Shown here: in pieces, positions 9,148 to 18,054 of the stretch
Layout of the letters: each line of letters begins with the position of its first letter
Numbering within the stretch: the stretch's first letter is position 1
Assembly (NCBI GenBank): GCA_041739465.1
Contig: JBGSNX010000016.1
Span: forward strand, 23,575 to 87,574
Reading direction: 5' to 3'
Source of the DNA: BOKV01 sp041739465
GTDB lineage: Bacteria; Pseudomonadota; Alphaproteobacteria; Rhizobiales; Rhizobiaceae
Length of the DNA: 64,000 bases
Made by a program: the position numbers and the translations under genes
The notes under the pieces: generated by a model
The model's input: only the letters and a program-made list of their open reading frames with translations
What the model was told of the DNA's origin: nothing
Databases searched by the model: none

Positions 9148-10254
9148 TTAGAGAGTGCCGTTGCGCTGTTGTGTCATCATGAAGGTGTCATAGGTGTATT
9201 CCGACACCTGTGCCCAAAGGTAAGCGTCCTTCTTGAACGCCAACTGATCGTCATAGACCTTCTTGAAGGTCGGGTTTACCGCGTTGATTTCGGCATAGAC
9301 TTCTAGAGCTGCCTTGTAGGATGCGTCCATGACATCCTGCGGGAACGGGCTCAGTTTTGCGCCACCAGCTGCCAACCGCTTCAGTGCTTCGGGGTTCTTG
9401 TGGTCGTAGCTTGCCATCATGTCGGCGTTTGCTGCACGGCATGCAGAGTCAAGGATCGCCTTGTACGCTGGTGGCAGTTCATTCCACTTGGCAAGGTTGA
9501 CGAGGGTGTGAAGGACGGATCCGCCTTCCCACCAGCCTGGATAGTAGTAGTAAGGCGCGACTTTGTAGAAGCCGAGCTTTTCATCATCGTATGGTCCGAC
9601 CCATTCGGTCGCGTCGATCGTGCCCTTTTCAAGCGACGGATAGATTTCGCCACCTGGAATGGACTGAGGAACAACGCCAAGCTTCTTGGCAATGTTGCCG
9701 GCAAAGCCGCCGATGCGCATCTTGACGCCGTTGAGGTCGGCAACGGACTTGATTTCCTTGCGGAACCAGCCGCCCATCTGAGCGCCGGTATTGCCGCAGA
9801 TGAGGCCGTAAAGGCCCTGAGTTGCATAGAACTCGTTCATCAGCGTGTTGCCATTGCCGTAATAGAACCACGCATTGTGCTGGCGTGCGTTCAAGCCGAA
9901 CGGAATGCCTGTTCCGAATGCGTAGGTCGGGTCGATACCCCAGAAATAGTATGAAGCAGTGTGCGCCATTTCGACGGTGCCTGCTGCTGCTGCTTTTGCA
10001 GCTTCAAGTGCCGGGATGATTTCGCCACCGGGGAATGTCTGGATGGTGAAATTGCCGTCAGTGGCTTCACTGACGAATTTCGCCATTGTGTCTGCGGCAC
10101 CGAAAATGGTGTCGAGCGATTTCGGGAAAGACGATGTCAGGCGCCAGGTGATTTTCGGATTGCTCTGGGCAATTGCGGGAGCTGCAAGCGCGGAAGCGGC
10201 AGTTACGCCGGCACCGGCAGTTGCGGCCCTTTTAAGAAACAGGCGACGATCCAT
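9148..10254 (-). CDS. TRAP transporter substrate-binding protein, TakP-like
   Basis: This is a 368-residue periplasmic binding protein of the DctP family. The N-terminus carries a twin-arginine signal (MDRRLFLKRAATAGAG) ending near ALAAPAIAQ. The mature start ITWRLTSSFPKSLDTIFG closely matches my recollection of TakP of Rhodobacter, which binds alpha-keto acids such as pyruvate, so a keto-acid or similar carboxylate ligand is likely. The conserved KMRIGGFAGNIAKKLG segment with the ligand-clamping arginine is present. The gene is convergent with its two permease genes rather than in one operon. A GGAGGAG ribosome site precedes the ATG. Confidence 0.88.
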   Translation of the reverse strand: MDRRLFLKRAATAGAGVTAASALAAPAIAQSNPKITWRLTSSFPKSLDTIFGAADTMAKFVSEATDGNFTIQTFPGGEIIPALEAAKAAAAGTVEMAHTASYYFWGIDPTYAFGTGIPFGLNARQHNAWFYYGNGNTLMNEFYATQGLYGLICGNTGAQMGGWFRKEIKSVADLNGVKMRIGGFAGNIAKKLGVVPQSIPGGEIYPSLEKGTIDATEWVGPYDDEKLGFYKVAPYYYYPGWWEGGSVLHTLVNLAKWNELPPAYKAILDSACRAANADMMASYDHKNPEALKRLAAGGAKLSPFPQDVMDASYKAALEVYAEINAVNPTFKKVYDDQLAFKKDAYLWAQVSEYTYDTFMMTQQRNGTL

Positions 10255-10454
10255 GGATTAGTTCTCCTCCAAGAGTTTATTTCCGTACCCAGCCCTAAAG
10301 CACGGGGGGTTGGGCAAACTCGCATGCGCTGGATACATGTTCAAGGCCAAAATCCGGGCACTTGTCGCCGCAGGTGCCAATAAGGCATTGCCTTTGCAGA
10401 AAAAACAGCCATTTCTGGGCTTAACTGCCATAGGCCGCAATAACAGGACCGCCC

Positions 10455-11513
10455 ATGTTGACCAGCGTTACGCCCGAGCATCCGCAAACGGCAAGCCATC
10501 TGCCCGCAGACCACCCCAAGGTAGCCTTCGGAAAGGTGGGCGTATTGCTCGTCAATTTGGGCACGCCCGACGGCCACGACGCGCGCAACATGCGCAAATA
10601 TCTGGAGGAATTTCTCTCCGACAAGCGTGTGATCGAGTGGCCAAAAGCGATCTGGTATCCGATCCTCTACGGCATTGTTCTCAACACTCGGCCGAAAAAA
10701 TCCGGCGCGGCCTATGCGTCCATCTGGAACAATGAACTTGATGAATCGCCCTTGCGCACGTTTTCCCGGTCACAGTCGCAAAAGCTTGCGCAAACGCTGG
10801 CTTCGCACAAGCATGTCGTGGTCGATTGGGGCATGCGATACGGCAACCCTTCCATCGCCAGCCGGATCGACCACATGCGCGAACAGGGCTGCGAGAAGAT
10901 TGTCGTGTTTCCCCTGTATCCGCAGTACTCGGCAGCGACCACCGCGACGGTCAACGACAAGGTGTTTGAGCATCTCATAAAGTTGCGCTGGATGCCTGCT
11001 ATCCGAACGGTACCGCCCTATCACGACGACCCGGTCTATATCGATGCGCTTGCCATTTCAATCACCAAGCATCTGGCGACGCTGGACTTCGAACCGGAAA
11101 AGGTCATCGCCTCCTATCACGGCATTCCGCAGAGCTATTTCCGCAAGGGCGACCCCTATCATTGCCATTGCATGAAAACGACGCGGCTTCTTCGCGAGCG
11201 GCTGGGCTGGGGTCCGGAAAAACTGTTGACCACTTTCCAGTCCCGCTTTGGCCCGGAAGAATGGCTCCAGCCTTACACGGACAAGACGATTGAGCAGATG
11301 GCCAAGGATGGCATCAAGGACATTGCCGTGTTCAATCCAGGGTTTGTCGCGGATTGCCTTGAGACCCTTGAAGAAATAGCCGGAGAAGCGGGCGAGATTT
11401 TCCATCACGCTGGTGGACGCAATTTCACCCACATTCCTTGTCTCAATGATAGCGAAGAAGGCATGGCAGTGATTGAAGCGATCGTTCGGCGCGAGGCAGC
11501 CGGGTGGCTTTGA
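10455..11513 (+). CDS. hemH: ferrochelatase
   Basis: This enzyme inserts Fe(II) into protoporphyrin IX, the last step of protoheme synthesis, at the inner membrane. It is 352 residues long, normal for the bacterial family. Signatures seen are GVLLVNLGTPDG near residue 31, the metal-site histidine region ASYHGIPQSYF, and NPGFVADCLETLEEI with the conserved glutamates. It is a single gene flanked by the divergent TRAP binding protein upstream and the paraslipin gene downstream. No FNR-type box is visible in the 200-base upstream gap. Confidence 0.96.
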   Translation: MLTSVTPEHPQTASHLPADHPKVAFGKVGVLLVNLGTPDGHDARNMRKYLEEFLSDKRVIEWPKAIWYPILYGIVLNTRPKKSGAAYASIWNNELDESPLRTFSRSQSQKLAQTLASHKHVVVDWGMRYGNPSIASRIDHMREQGCEKIVVFPLYPQYSAATTATVNDKVFEHLIKLRWMPAIRTVPPYHDDPVYIDALAISITKHLATLDFEPEKVIASYHGIPQSYFRKGDPYHCHCMKTTRLLRERLGWGPEKLLTTFQSRFGPEEWLQPYTDKTIEQMAKDGIKDIAVFNPGFVADCLETLEEIAGEAGEIFHHAGGRNFTHIPCLNDSEEGMAVIEAIVRREAAGWL

Positions 11514-11637
11514 ATTTACCGGAGCCTTCAACCATAACCGTCACGCGATTGCGCTAATCCCCTGTCATCACTATATCTTGAATGCTGACCGGAAGCGGTT
11601 TGGCTTGCGCGCAATTTTTGTTTGACGGGAGAATTCC

Positions 11638-12645
11638 ATGCCGGCCATTTCGGGTTTCGACATTTTTGTCGGGATGTTCGTCCTTTTGCTCATCATGGTG
11701 CTCTTTGCGGGCATCAAGCAGGTTCCGCAGGGATTCAACTTCACCGTGGAGCGTTTCGGCAAATATGTCCGCACACTTCGCCCCGGCCTTAACATCATCA
11801 TTCCGTTCATTGACCGCATCGGCGCCAAGATGAACATGATGGAACAGGTGCTCGACGTTCCCACACAGGAAGTTATCACCCGCGACAACGCGTCTGTAAG
11901 CGCTGACGGTGTCGCGTTTTATCAGGTGCTGGACGCAGCGCGCGCCGCCTATGAAGTGCGCGGCCTGCAGAACGCCATTCTCAACCTCACCATGACAAAC
12001 ATCCGCTCGGTCATGGGCTCAATGGACCTTGATGAATTGCTGGCAAACCGTGACACCATCAACGACAAGCTGTTGCGTGTCGTGGACGAAGCAGCCAATT
12101 CATGGGGCCTGAAAATGACCCGCATTGAAATCAAGGACATCGCGCCGCCAGCCGACCTTGTTGAAGCCATGGGCCGGCAGATGAAAGCGGAGCGTGACAA
12201 GCGCGCGTCGATCCTTGAAGCGGAAGGCAAGCGGCAGGCGGAAATCCTTCGTGCCGAGGGCGACAAGCAGAGCCAGATCCTGAAAGCGGAAGGCGAGCGC
12301 GAAGCTGCCTACCGGCAGGCTGAAGCGCGCGAGCGCCTTGCTGAGGCAGAAGCGAACGCAACCAAGATGGTTTCGGAAGCCATCGCCAAGGGCGATATCC
12401 AGGCGATCAACTACTTCGTTGCGCAAAAATATGTTGAGGCACTTGGCCTCATCGGCAGCGCCAACAACCAGAAGGTCATCCTGATGCCGCTTGAAACCAG
12501 TGCGCTTCTCGGCTCGCTGGCGGGCATCGGCGAAATTGCCAAGGAAACCTTCGGCAGTGGTGCGCCTTTGCAAAGGATGCAAACGCAGCGCGCTGTTCCT
12601 GCCGTGCCGCAGGCTCGCCTGCCCGGTGAGGGAGACAAGCAATGA
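11638..12645 (+). CDS. SPFH/Band 7 paraslipin (QmcA-like)
   Basis: This 335-residue membrane protein has one N-terminal transmembrane segment (FDIFVGMFVLLLIMVLFAGI), an SPFH domain from about residue 28 (VPQGFNFTVERFGKYVRTL), then a charged Ala/Glu/Arg-rich coiled coil at about 180-250. It would form oligomeric membrane microdomains. The gene overlaps the following NfeD gene by 4 bases, the classic paraslipin-NfeD pairing, so the two proteins probably act together in membrane organisation or quality control. A GGGAG ribosome site lies before the ATG. Confidence 0.93.
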   Translation: MPAISGFDIFVGMFVLLLIMVLFAGIKQVPQGFNFTVERFGKYVRTLRPGLNIIIPFIDRIGAKMNMMEQVLDVPTQEVITRDNASVSADGVAFYQVLDAARAAYEVRGLQNAILNLTMTNIRSVMGSMDLDELLANRDTINDKLLRVVDEAANSWGLKMTRIEIKDIAPPADLVEAMGRQMKAERDKRASILEAEGKRQAEILRAEGDKQSQILKAEGEREAAYRQAEARERLAEAEANATKMVSEAIAKGDIQAINYFVAQKYVEALGLIGSANNQKVILMPLETSALLGSLAGIGEIAKETFGSGAPLQRMQTQRAVPAVPQARLPGEGDKQ

Positions 12646-13112
12646 TCATGAGCATGATCCAGGAAATGGGTCCCTGGAACTGGTGGATCCTTGCGCTTGT
12701 CCTGCTCGGGCTGGAAATTCTGGCGCCAGGCACGTTCTTCCTGTGGTTCGGCATTTCGGCTTTCGTGATCGGCACCATTTCCCTGGCTGTCGGGCCCGAT
12801 TCGGACTTCTGGGTCTGGCAGACGCAGATGATTGGTTTTGTGGTGCTTTCGCTGGTTTCAGCGCTGGTTGGTCGTCGTTTTCTCAACAAGCATGGCCTGA
12901 CTGACAGCGATGATCCTTTGCTGAATGAACGTGGAAAACAGCTGATCGGCCGGACTGCAACGCTGGAAGAGCCCATTCTGGAAGGACAGGGCAGGGTGCG
13001 GCTTGGCGAAACAGTCTGGCGCGTCACCGGTCCGGACCTGCCAGCGGGTACCCGCGTTCGCATTGTCGAAGCGCAATCCAACACGTTGACGATCGAGCAA
13101 GACAAGGCCTGA
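12642..13112 (+). CDS. NfeD-like membrane protein
   Basis: This 156-residue protein has three hydrophobic N-terminal segments (WWILALVLLGLEILAPGTFF and following) and a C-terminal OB-fold domain (LIGRTATLEEPILEGQGRVR). This is the short NfeD1b-type protein that partners SPFH proteins; it lacks the ClpP-like protease domain of long NfeD. It is translationally coupled to the preceding paraslipin gene by a 4-base overlap. Confidence 0.92.
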   Translation: MIMSMIQEMGPWNWWILALVLLGLEILAPGTFFLWFGISAFVIGTISLAVGPDSDFWVWQTQMIGFVVLSLVSALVGRRFLNKHGLTDSDDPLLNERGKQLIGRTATLEEPILEGQGRVRLGETVWRVTGPDLPAGTRVRIVEAQSNTLTIEQDKA

Positions 13113-13147
13113 TCTGCAGCACTGTGCGGCAACATTTACCTGGCAGT

Positions 13148-14122
13148 TCAGGCGACGCCGATCCGCAGCAGATCGTGCATGTGGATGATACCCACCGGAA
13201 CATCGTCGGCAACGACCAGCAAAGTGGTGATCGAGCGCTCGTTGAGGATCGCCATTGCCTTGATTGCCAGGGTTTCGGGCGTGATGGTTATTGGCGCACG
13301 GGTCATTATTTCGTCCACCGTCAGCTCAAGCATGTTGCGAAGGATGTTTCGGCGCAAATCGCCGTCGGTGACGACCCCGACGAGTTTTCCGGACACATCC
13401 GTGACACCCACGCAACCAAAGCCCTTGCGCGAGATTGTCTCAACAGCAAGGCGAATGTCCGACCCTGAAGACACCAGCGGCAATGCTTCGCCAGTATGCA
13501 TGACTTCGGAAACATGCGTCAGGCTTGCGCCCAGCGATCCGCCGGGGTGAAAGGTCTTGAAATCGCTCTCGGTAAAATCGCGCGCTTCCAGAAGGGCAAT
13601 GGCGAGGGCATCGCCCAGAGCCAATTGCATCAGGCTGGAGGTTGTGGGTGCCAGATTGTGCGGGCATGCCTCGGGGACCTTTGGCAGGGTCAGGCAGATG
13701 TCGCTTTCGCGGCCCAGGGTCGAGTTTGCATTCGCAGTGATGGCGATCAGCGGGATCGAGAACCGGCGCGTGTAGGCGACGATACCCTTGAGCTCTGCCG
13801 ACTCGCCCGACCATGACATGGCAATCACCGCGTCCTCACGGGTGATCATCCCAAGATCGCCATGATTTGCCTCAGCTGGATGAACGAAATAAGCCGGGGT
13901 TCCGGTCGAGGCGAAAGTGGCAGCCATTTTTGCGCCAATGTGACCGCTTTTGCCCATGCCGGTGACAATCACCCGGCCACTGATTTCCGCGAGTCTGGCA
14001 ACGGCATCTGCAAAAGGCAATGACATGCCGCCTTCAAACGCGGCAGCAAGGGCCTGAAGCCCGCCGATTTCAACTTCCATTGTTCGTTTGGCGCTTAGCG
14101 CGATTTTGTTCTTGTCGGTCAT
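13148..14122 (-). CDS. KpsF/GutQ-type arabinose-5-phosphate isomerase
   Basis: The enzyme interconverts ribulose-5-phosphate and arabinose-5-phosphate, the first step to KDO of lipopolysaccharide. The 324-residue protein has a SIS sugar-isomerase domain (GRVIVTGMGKSGHIGAKMAA at about residue 47, then HPAEANHGDLGMI) and two C-terminal CBS domains. The ATG used gives the family length; a longer in-frame start 99 bases upstream has no support. It is divergent from the outer-membrane barrel gene and near galU and galE, all envelope polysaccharide functions. Confidence 0.93.
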   Translation of the reverse strand: MTDKNKIALSAKRTMEVEIGGLQALAAAFEGGMSLPFADAVARLAEISGRVIVTGMGKSGHIGAKMAATFASTGTPAYFVHPAEANHGDLGMITREDAVIAMSWSGESAELKGIVAYTRRFSIPLIAITANANSTLGRESDICLTLPKVPEACPHNLAPTTSSLMQLALGDALAIALLEARDFTESDFKTFHPGGSLGASLTHVSEVMHTGEALPLVSSGSDIRLAVETISRKGFGCVGVTDVSGKLVGVVTDGDLRRNILRNMLELTVDEIMTRAPITITPETLAIKAMAILNERSITTLLVVADDVPVGIIHMHDLLRIGVA

Positions 14123-14270
14123 TGACCACAATCCATGTCGGTTTTCATCGGTTTCCCTACATGATTTTCCGCAAGGTGTAACGGGGATCATCGTGTGCCT
14201 CTGAAACCTCCCGTTAACCATGGATGTTTACGGTTCGTCAGGAAATTCGCAGCCGGACGATTGCAATCCA

Positions 14271-15866
14271 ATGCTCAAGAACAGGCTCACCAGGCATATG
14301 CGCCGGTCAGGGTCAGTGGCGTTTGTGGCGCTGCTGGCAGCCTTTCAGTTCGCGCATGCGCAGGAAACGCAGTCCTCGGGCACTCAGCCCGCAGAGACAG
14401 GTGAGACGGTCAAACGGCGAAATTTGCAGCCGGAAGTTTCCGGTTTGCGCGGGTCGCTGACAGGGACACAGCCGTCGCTGGATGTCGAAGACCCGTTTTC
14501 AGACGGCGGCATCGAGCAGGCCGAGCGCGATGAAGAAGGCGTTGTCGATCCTGCAACCCCGGTACCCGTGCGCAGGCCGCTGATCTCCAGTGATGATGAC
14601 TTTTCATCCGGGCGTGCAAGGGCGGAAGCCCCCGAAGGTCCGGTTGCCGGAACCGTCGTGAACGGTGCGCCGGATCCTCGCGACAGTGTGGCGCAAGATC
14701 CTGAGCAAACCGGAACAGCACGCAGGCCTGAAACCGACCCGTTCTTGCCGACCGGTTTCAGGGCTGGAAGCTGGAATGTGTTTGCCCGGCTCGACCAGGC
14801 GATTGGCTTCACGACGAACACTTCAAAAGCACCGGGCGGCACGAGCGGCGCAATTCTCGAGACCAATGCCACGTTAAGTGCGCGGTCCGACTGGTCGCGC
14901 CATGAAGCAAGCATCGAGGCAAATGGCAGCTTTGACAGGGGAATTTCCGGGGACGCGCAGGAAATTCCCTCTGCAGGGGTGGTTGGCAATCTTCGCCTTG
15001 ACCTGGCCGATGGTTACACCGGCAATCTGCGGAGCAACTACAATTTCAGCACCGAAGCGACCACCAGCAATTCGCTGGGCGGGGGTGTAAGCGACAGGCC
15101 GGGCGTTCATGCCTATGGCGGATCGGCAGAATTGTTGCGCGGCGGACGCAAGCTGGCGCTCAGTGTCAAGGCGTCGGCAGACCGGACTACCTATGAACAG
15201 GCATCGCTCGATGGCGGTGGCGTTCTAGTCCAGAATGACCGCAACAACACCTTGTACCAGCTTACCGGCAGAGTCGGGTACGAACTGAGCGCTGCCATTC
15301 AGCCATTTGTTCAAGCAGGCGTTGGCCGCCGCATTCATGACGAAGAGTTCGACCGGAATGGCGACCAGCGCGACAGCACTCTTTTGGATCTGCGAACAGG
15401 TGCCGTCATCGACCTTGGCGAAAAACTGCGCGGCGAAGCCGCCATTGGCTATCTGGTTGAAGATTATAACGGATCGTCGCTCCAAACCCTTGGCACCGCC
15501 AGCGTCAACGGCAATCTTGTCTGGTCGCCGGAGCGCGGAACCGACGTGACATTGAGCGCGGCAACAAGCCTCAATGGTTCGACCACCGCTGGTGAAGGCG
15601 GCTCGGTCTCCCGAAACTTCGGCATTTCGGTTGATCGCCAAATCCGTGACCGGCTTTCGGTCAATGCCGGACTTGGCGTTAAAATTGATAGTTTCGAGGA
15701 TGGCGAACGCGATGTAACCGCGACCGCAAGTGTCGGGCTTCAATATTGGATCAACCGGTTCCTGGCCGTGACCGCGCAATTGGAACATGAGCGTTTCAAC
15801 AGCGCTACGGCCGGCAATTCGTGGGAAGCAAACACCGCGCGGATCGGCCTGACGCTGCAGCGCTGA
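14271..15866 (+). CDS. predicted outer-membrane beta-barrel protein
   Basis: This protein of about 531 residues is exported by an N-terminal signal (RRSGSVAFVALLAAFQFAHAQ). A Pro/Glu/Asp-rich low-complexity region follows (about residues 30-165), then a C-terminal half of alternating amphipathic beta strands ending in an aromatic strand (NTARIGLTLQR). That is the pattern of an outer-membrane barrel with 12-16 strands. Its place between KpsF and GalU/GalE suggests a link to surface polysaccharide, but there is no motif to prove it. An upstream ATG adds 17 residues that do not fit a signal peptide. Confidence 0.75.
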   Translation: MLKNRLTRHMRRSGSVAFVALLAAFQFAHAQETQSSGTQPAETGETVKRRNLQPEVSGLRGSLTGTQPSLDVEDPFSDGGIEQAERDEEGVVDPATPVPVRRPLISSDDDFSSGRARAEAPEGPVAGTVVNGAPDPRDSVAQDPEQTGTARRPETDPFLPTGFRAGSWNVFARLDQAIGFTTNTSKAPGGTSGAILETNATLSARSDWSRHEASIEANGSFDRGISGDAQEIPSAGVVGNLRLDLADGYTGNLRSNYNFSTEATTSNSLGGGVSDRPGVHAYGGSAELLRGGRKLALSVKASADRTTYEQASLDGGGVLVQNDRNNTLYQLTGRVGYELSAAIQPFVQAGVGRRIHDEEFDRNGDQRDSTLLDLRTGAVIDLGEKLRGEAAIGYLVEDYNGSSLQTLGTASVNGNLVWSPERGTDVTLSAATSLNGSTTAGEGGSVSRNFGISVDRQIRDRLSVNAGLGVKIDSFEDGERDVTATASVGLQYWINRFLAVTAQLEHERFNSATAGNSWEANTARIGLTLQR

Positions 15867-15881
15867 GCGGGCTTTGTAAGG

Positions 15882-16763
15882 CTATTCCTTCAAGATCGCC
15901 CGCAATTCTGGGCCAATCTGTTTCATCAGGGCCTTGTCACGCACTGCATAGGCAAGGTTTGCCAGAACGAACCCGTCTTTGGAGCCGGTGTCATAGGTGT
16001 GGCCCTGATAGGTGTAGCCATGAAAGGTTTGCGACTTGGCAAGTTTCAGCATGGCATCCGTCAACTGGATTTCGCCGCCTGCTCCAGGTTCCTGGCTTTC
16101 GAGAATATCGAAAATTTCCGGCTGCAGGATGTAACGCCCGTTGATGTAGAGGTTCGACGGCGCGGTGCCCGCAGCGGGTTTTTCCACCATGCCCTTGATC
16201 TCGAAACCGCCCTTGATGTCCTTGCCTTTGACGACGACGCCGTATTTGTGGGTTTCCTCCCACGGAACTTCTTCAGTTGCGATTATGTTTCCGCCGGTGC
16301 GTTCATAGAGCTTCATCATTCCGGGCAAACTGCCGGAGTGATCGGGCATCAGCATGTCGGGAAGCAGCAACGCGAACGGTTCATCGCCGATGATCTCCCG
16401 TGCACACCACACCGCATGGCCAAGACCAAGAGGCGACTGCTGACGGGTAAAAGATGTTGCGCCCGCTTTGGGCTGGCTGGCGGCCAGTGTCTCCAGCGCT
16501 TCCATCTTGTTGCGGCTGGTGAGGGTGTGCTGCAATTCAAAGGAGATGTCGAAATAGTCCTCTATGGCGCCCTTGCCACGGCCGGTCACGAAGACGAAAT
16601 GTTCGATGCCCGCTGCCCGCGCCTCGTCCACGACGTGCTGGATTACCGGACGGTCCAGCACGGTCTGCATTTCCTTTGGCACAGATTTTGTTGCCGGCAG
16701 AAAACGCGTTCCAAGACCTGCGACCGGCAGCACGGCTTTTCTCACCCTACGAATTTCTGGCAT
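15882..16763 (-). CDS. galU: UTP-glucose-1-phosphate uridylyltransferase
   Basis: This enzyme makes UDP-glucose from UTP and glucose-1-phosphate for surface glycans. The 293-residue length is standard. The nucleotidyltransferase signature LPVAGLGTRFLPATKSVPKE sits at the N-terminus, and KPAAGTAPSNLYINGRYI and YDTGSKDGFVLANLAYA are also typical. The start is set by GGAGGGG a few bases before this ATG; a longer in-frame start nine codons upstream is not needed. It is divergent from galE, whose product acts on UDP-glucose. Confidence 0.96.
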   Translation of the reverse strand: MPEIRRVRKAVLPVAGLGTRFLPATKSVPKEMQTVLDRPVIQHVVDEARAAGIEHFVFVTGRGKGAIEDYFDISFELQHTLTSRNKMEALETLAASQPKAGATSFTRQQSPLGLGHAVWCAREIIGDEPFALLLPDMLMPDHSGSLPGMMKLYERTGGNIIATEEVPWEETHKYGVVVKGKDIKGGFEIKGMVEKPAAGTAPSNLYINGRYILQPEIFDILESQEPGAGGEIQLTDAMLKLAKSQTFHGYTYQGHTYDTGSKDGFVLANLAYAVRDKALMKQIGPELRAILKE

Positions 16764-16926
16764 GACCCCTCCACGGTAAATGCACTGCAAACACTTTCGA
16801 TAAAACCTTAGCGCGCCCTTGAACTGATTCCCAACCCTTCCCTGCTAGTTTGAAAAAAACCGGTGATTTTCGTGAGAATTGGCCGGGTGTGTCGACATTT
16901 CGAATGACAAACACCGTGGGGTTGCA

Positions 16927-17928
16927 ATGAGCGTACTGGTCACAGGCGGCGCAGGATATATTGGCAGTCACATGGTGTGGGAACTTCTCGACCATGGCGA
17001 AGATGTCGTGGTCATCGACAATCTCTCCACCGGCTTTGAGTGGGCTGTTCCAGAGCGCGCCAAACTGATCAAGGGCGACGTAGGCGACAAGGAATTGGTC
17101 GAGCAGGTCGTTCGGGAGCACGGTGTCGATTCAATCATCCATTTTGCCGGTTCGGTCGTTGTCCCGGAATCCATCGAAAATCCGCTCAAATACTATGAAA
17201 ACAACACCGGAAAGTCGCGCAACCTCATTGAAGTTGCGGTCAAGACCGGCATCGAGAAGTTCATATTCTCGTCCACCGCCGCCGTTTATGGCGCGCCAAT
17301 GACGCAAGGCCCGATCCGCGAAGACGCCATCCTCAACCCGATGTCGCCATACGGTTCGTCAAAGCTGATGACCGAAATCATGCTGCGTGACACGGCTGAG
17401 GCCCACGGCATGCGCTATGTGATGTTGCGCTATTTCAACGTTGCGGGCTGCGATGTGAAGAAGCGGACCGGTCAATCAACGGTTGGCGCCACCCATTTGA
17501 TCAAGGTTGCCTGCGAGGCGGCTCTTGGCAAACGCAGCCACATGAAAGTGTTTGGTACGGATTATGACACGCCCGATGGCAGCGGCGTTCGCGATTTCAT
17601 CCATGTCAGCGACCTTGTGAATGCGCACCGCACCGCACTTGGTTTCCTGCGACAGGGTGGACTGAAGTTCACGGCCAATTGCGGTTACTCGCGCGGGTTC
17701 TCCGTGTTTGACGTGATTGATGCGGTGAAACGGGTTTCCGGAGTGAATTTCAAGGTTGTCCGCGAGCGGCGCCGTCCGGGTGACATTCCTTTCATGGTGG
17801 CCAATTCGCACCGGCTGCAATCGCGGCTTGGCTGGCAGCCAAAACACGATGATCTTGATTTGATCGTCGCGACATCCCTTGCCTGGGAAGAAAAACTTGC
17901 CCAGCTTGATGTCGCCAAGGTTGGCTGA
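16927..17928 (+). CDS. galE: UDP-glucose 4-epimerase
   Basis: This is a 333-residue short-chain dehydrogenase/reductase that interconverts UDP-glucose and UDP-galactose using tightly bound NAD. The Rossmann motif VTGGAGYIGSH opens the protein, the catalytic Ser/Thr region FSSTAAVYG is near residue 117, and YGSSKLMTE holds the YxxxK pair. RDFIHVSDL and SVFDVIDAV are family hallmarks; rhizobial homologues are called ExoB. The first good ATG by family alignment is used; an upstream GTG would add 16 residues outside the fold. It is divergent from galU. Confidence 0.96.
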   Translation: MSVLVTGGAGYIGSHMVWELLDHGEDVVVIDNLSTGFEWAVPERAKLIKGDVGDKELVEQVVREHGVDSIIHFAGSVVVPESIENPLKYYENNTGKSRNLIEVAVKTGIEKFIFSSTAAVYGAPMTQGPIREDAILNPMSPYGSSKLMTEIMLRDTAEAHGMRYVMLRYFNVAGCDVKKRTGQSTVGATHLIKVACEAALGKRSHMKVFGTDYDTPDGSGVRDFIHVSDLVNAHRTALGFLRQGGLKFTANCGYSRGFSVFDVIDAVKRVSGVNFKVVRERRRPGDIPFMVANSHRLQSRLGWQPKHDDLDLIVATSLAWEEKLAQLDVAKVG

Positions 17929-18054
17929 CCGCAGTCAGGCTTTGTTCAAATCTTCGCCATTCTGTCGACACAACTTGCATGGTAAACGGATCATAAAGTT
18001 TTTCCGTTAAACACGGCTTCAAACGCAATTCCAGCGATGGAGCGAACAACAGCC

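Noticed and set aside
14214..14221. TTAACCAT, a CtrA-type half site upstream of the outer-membrane barrel gene
   Set aside because: A single 8-bp half site is expected by chance in this length; no full TTAA-N7-TTAA partner is present.
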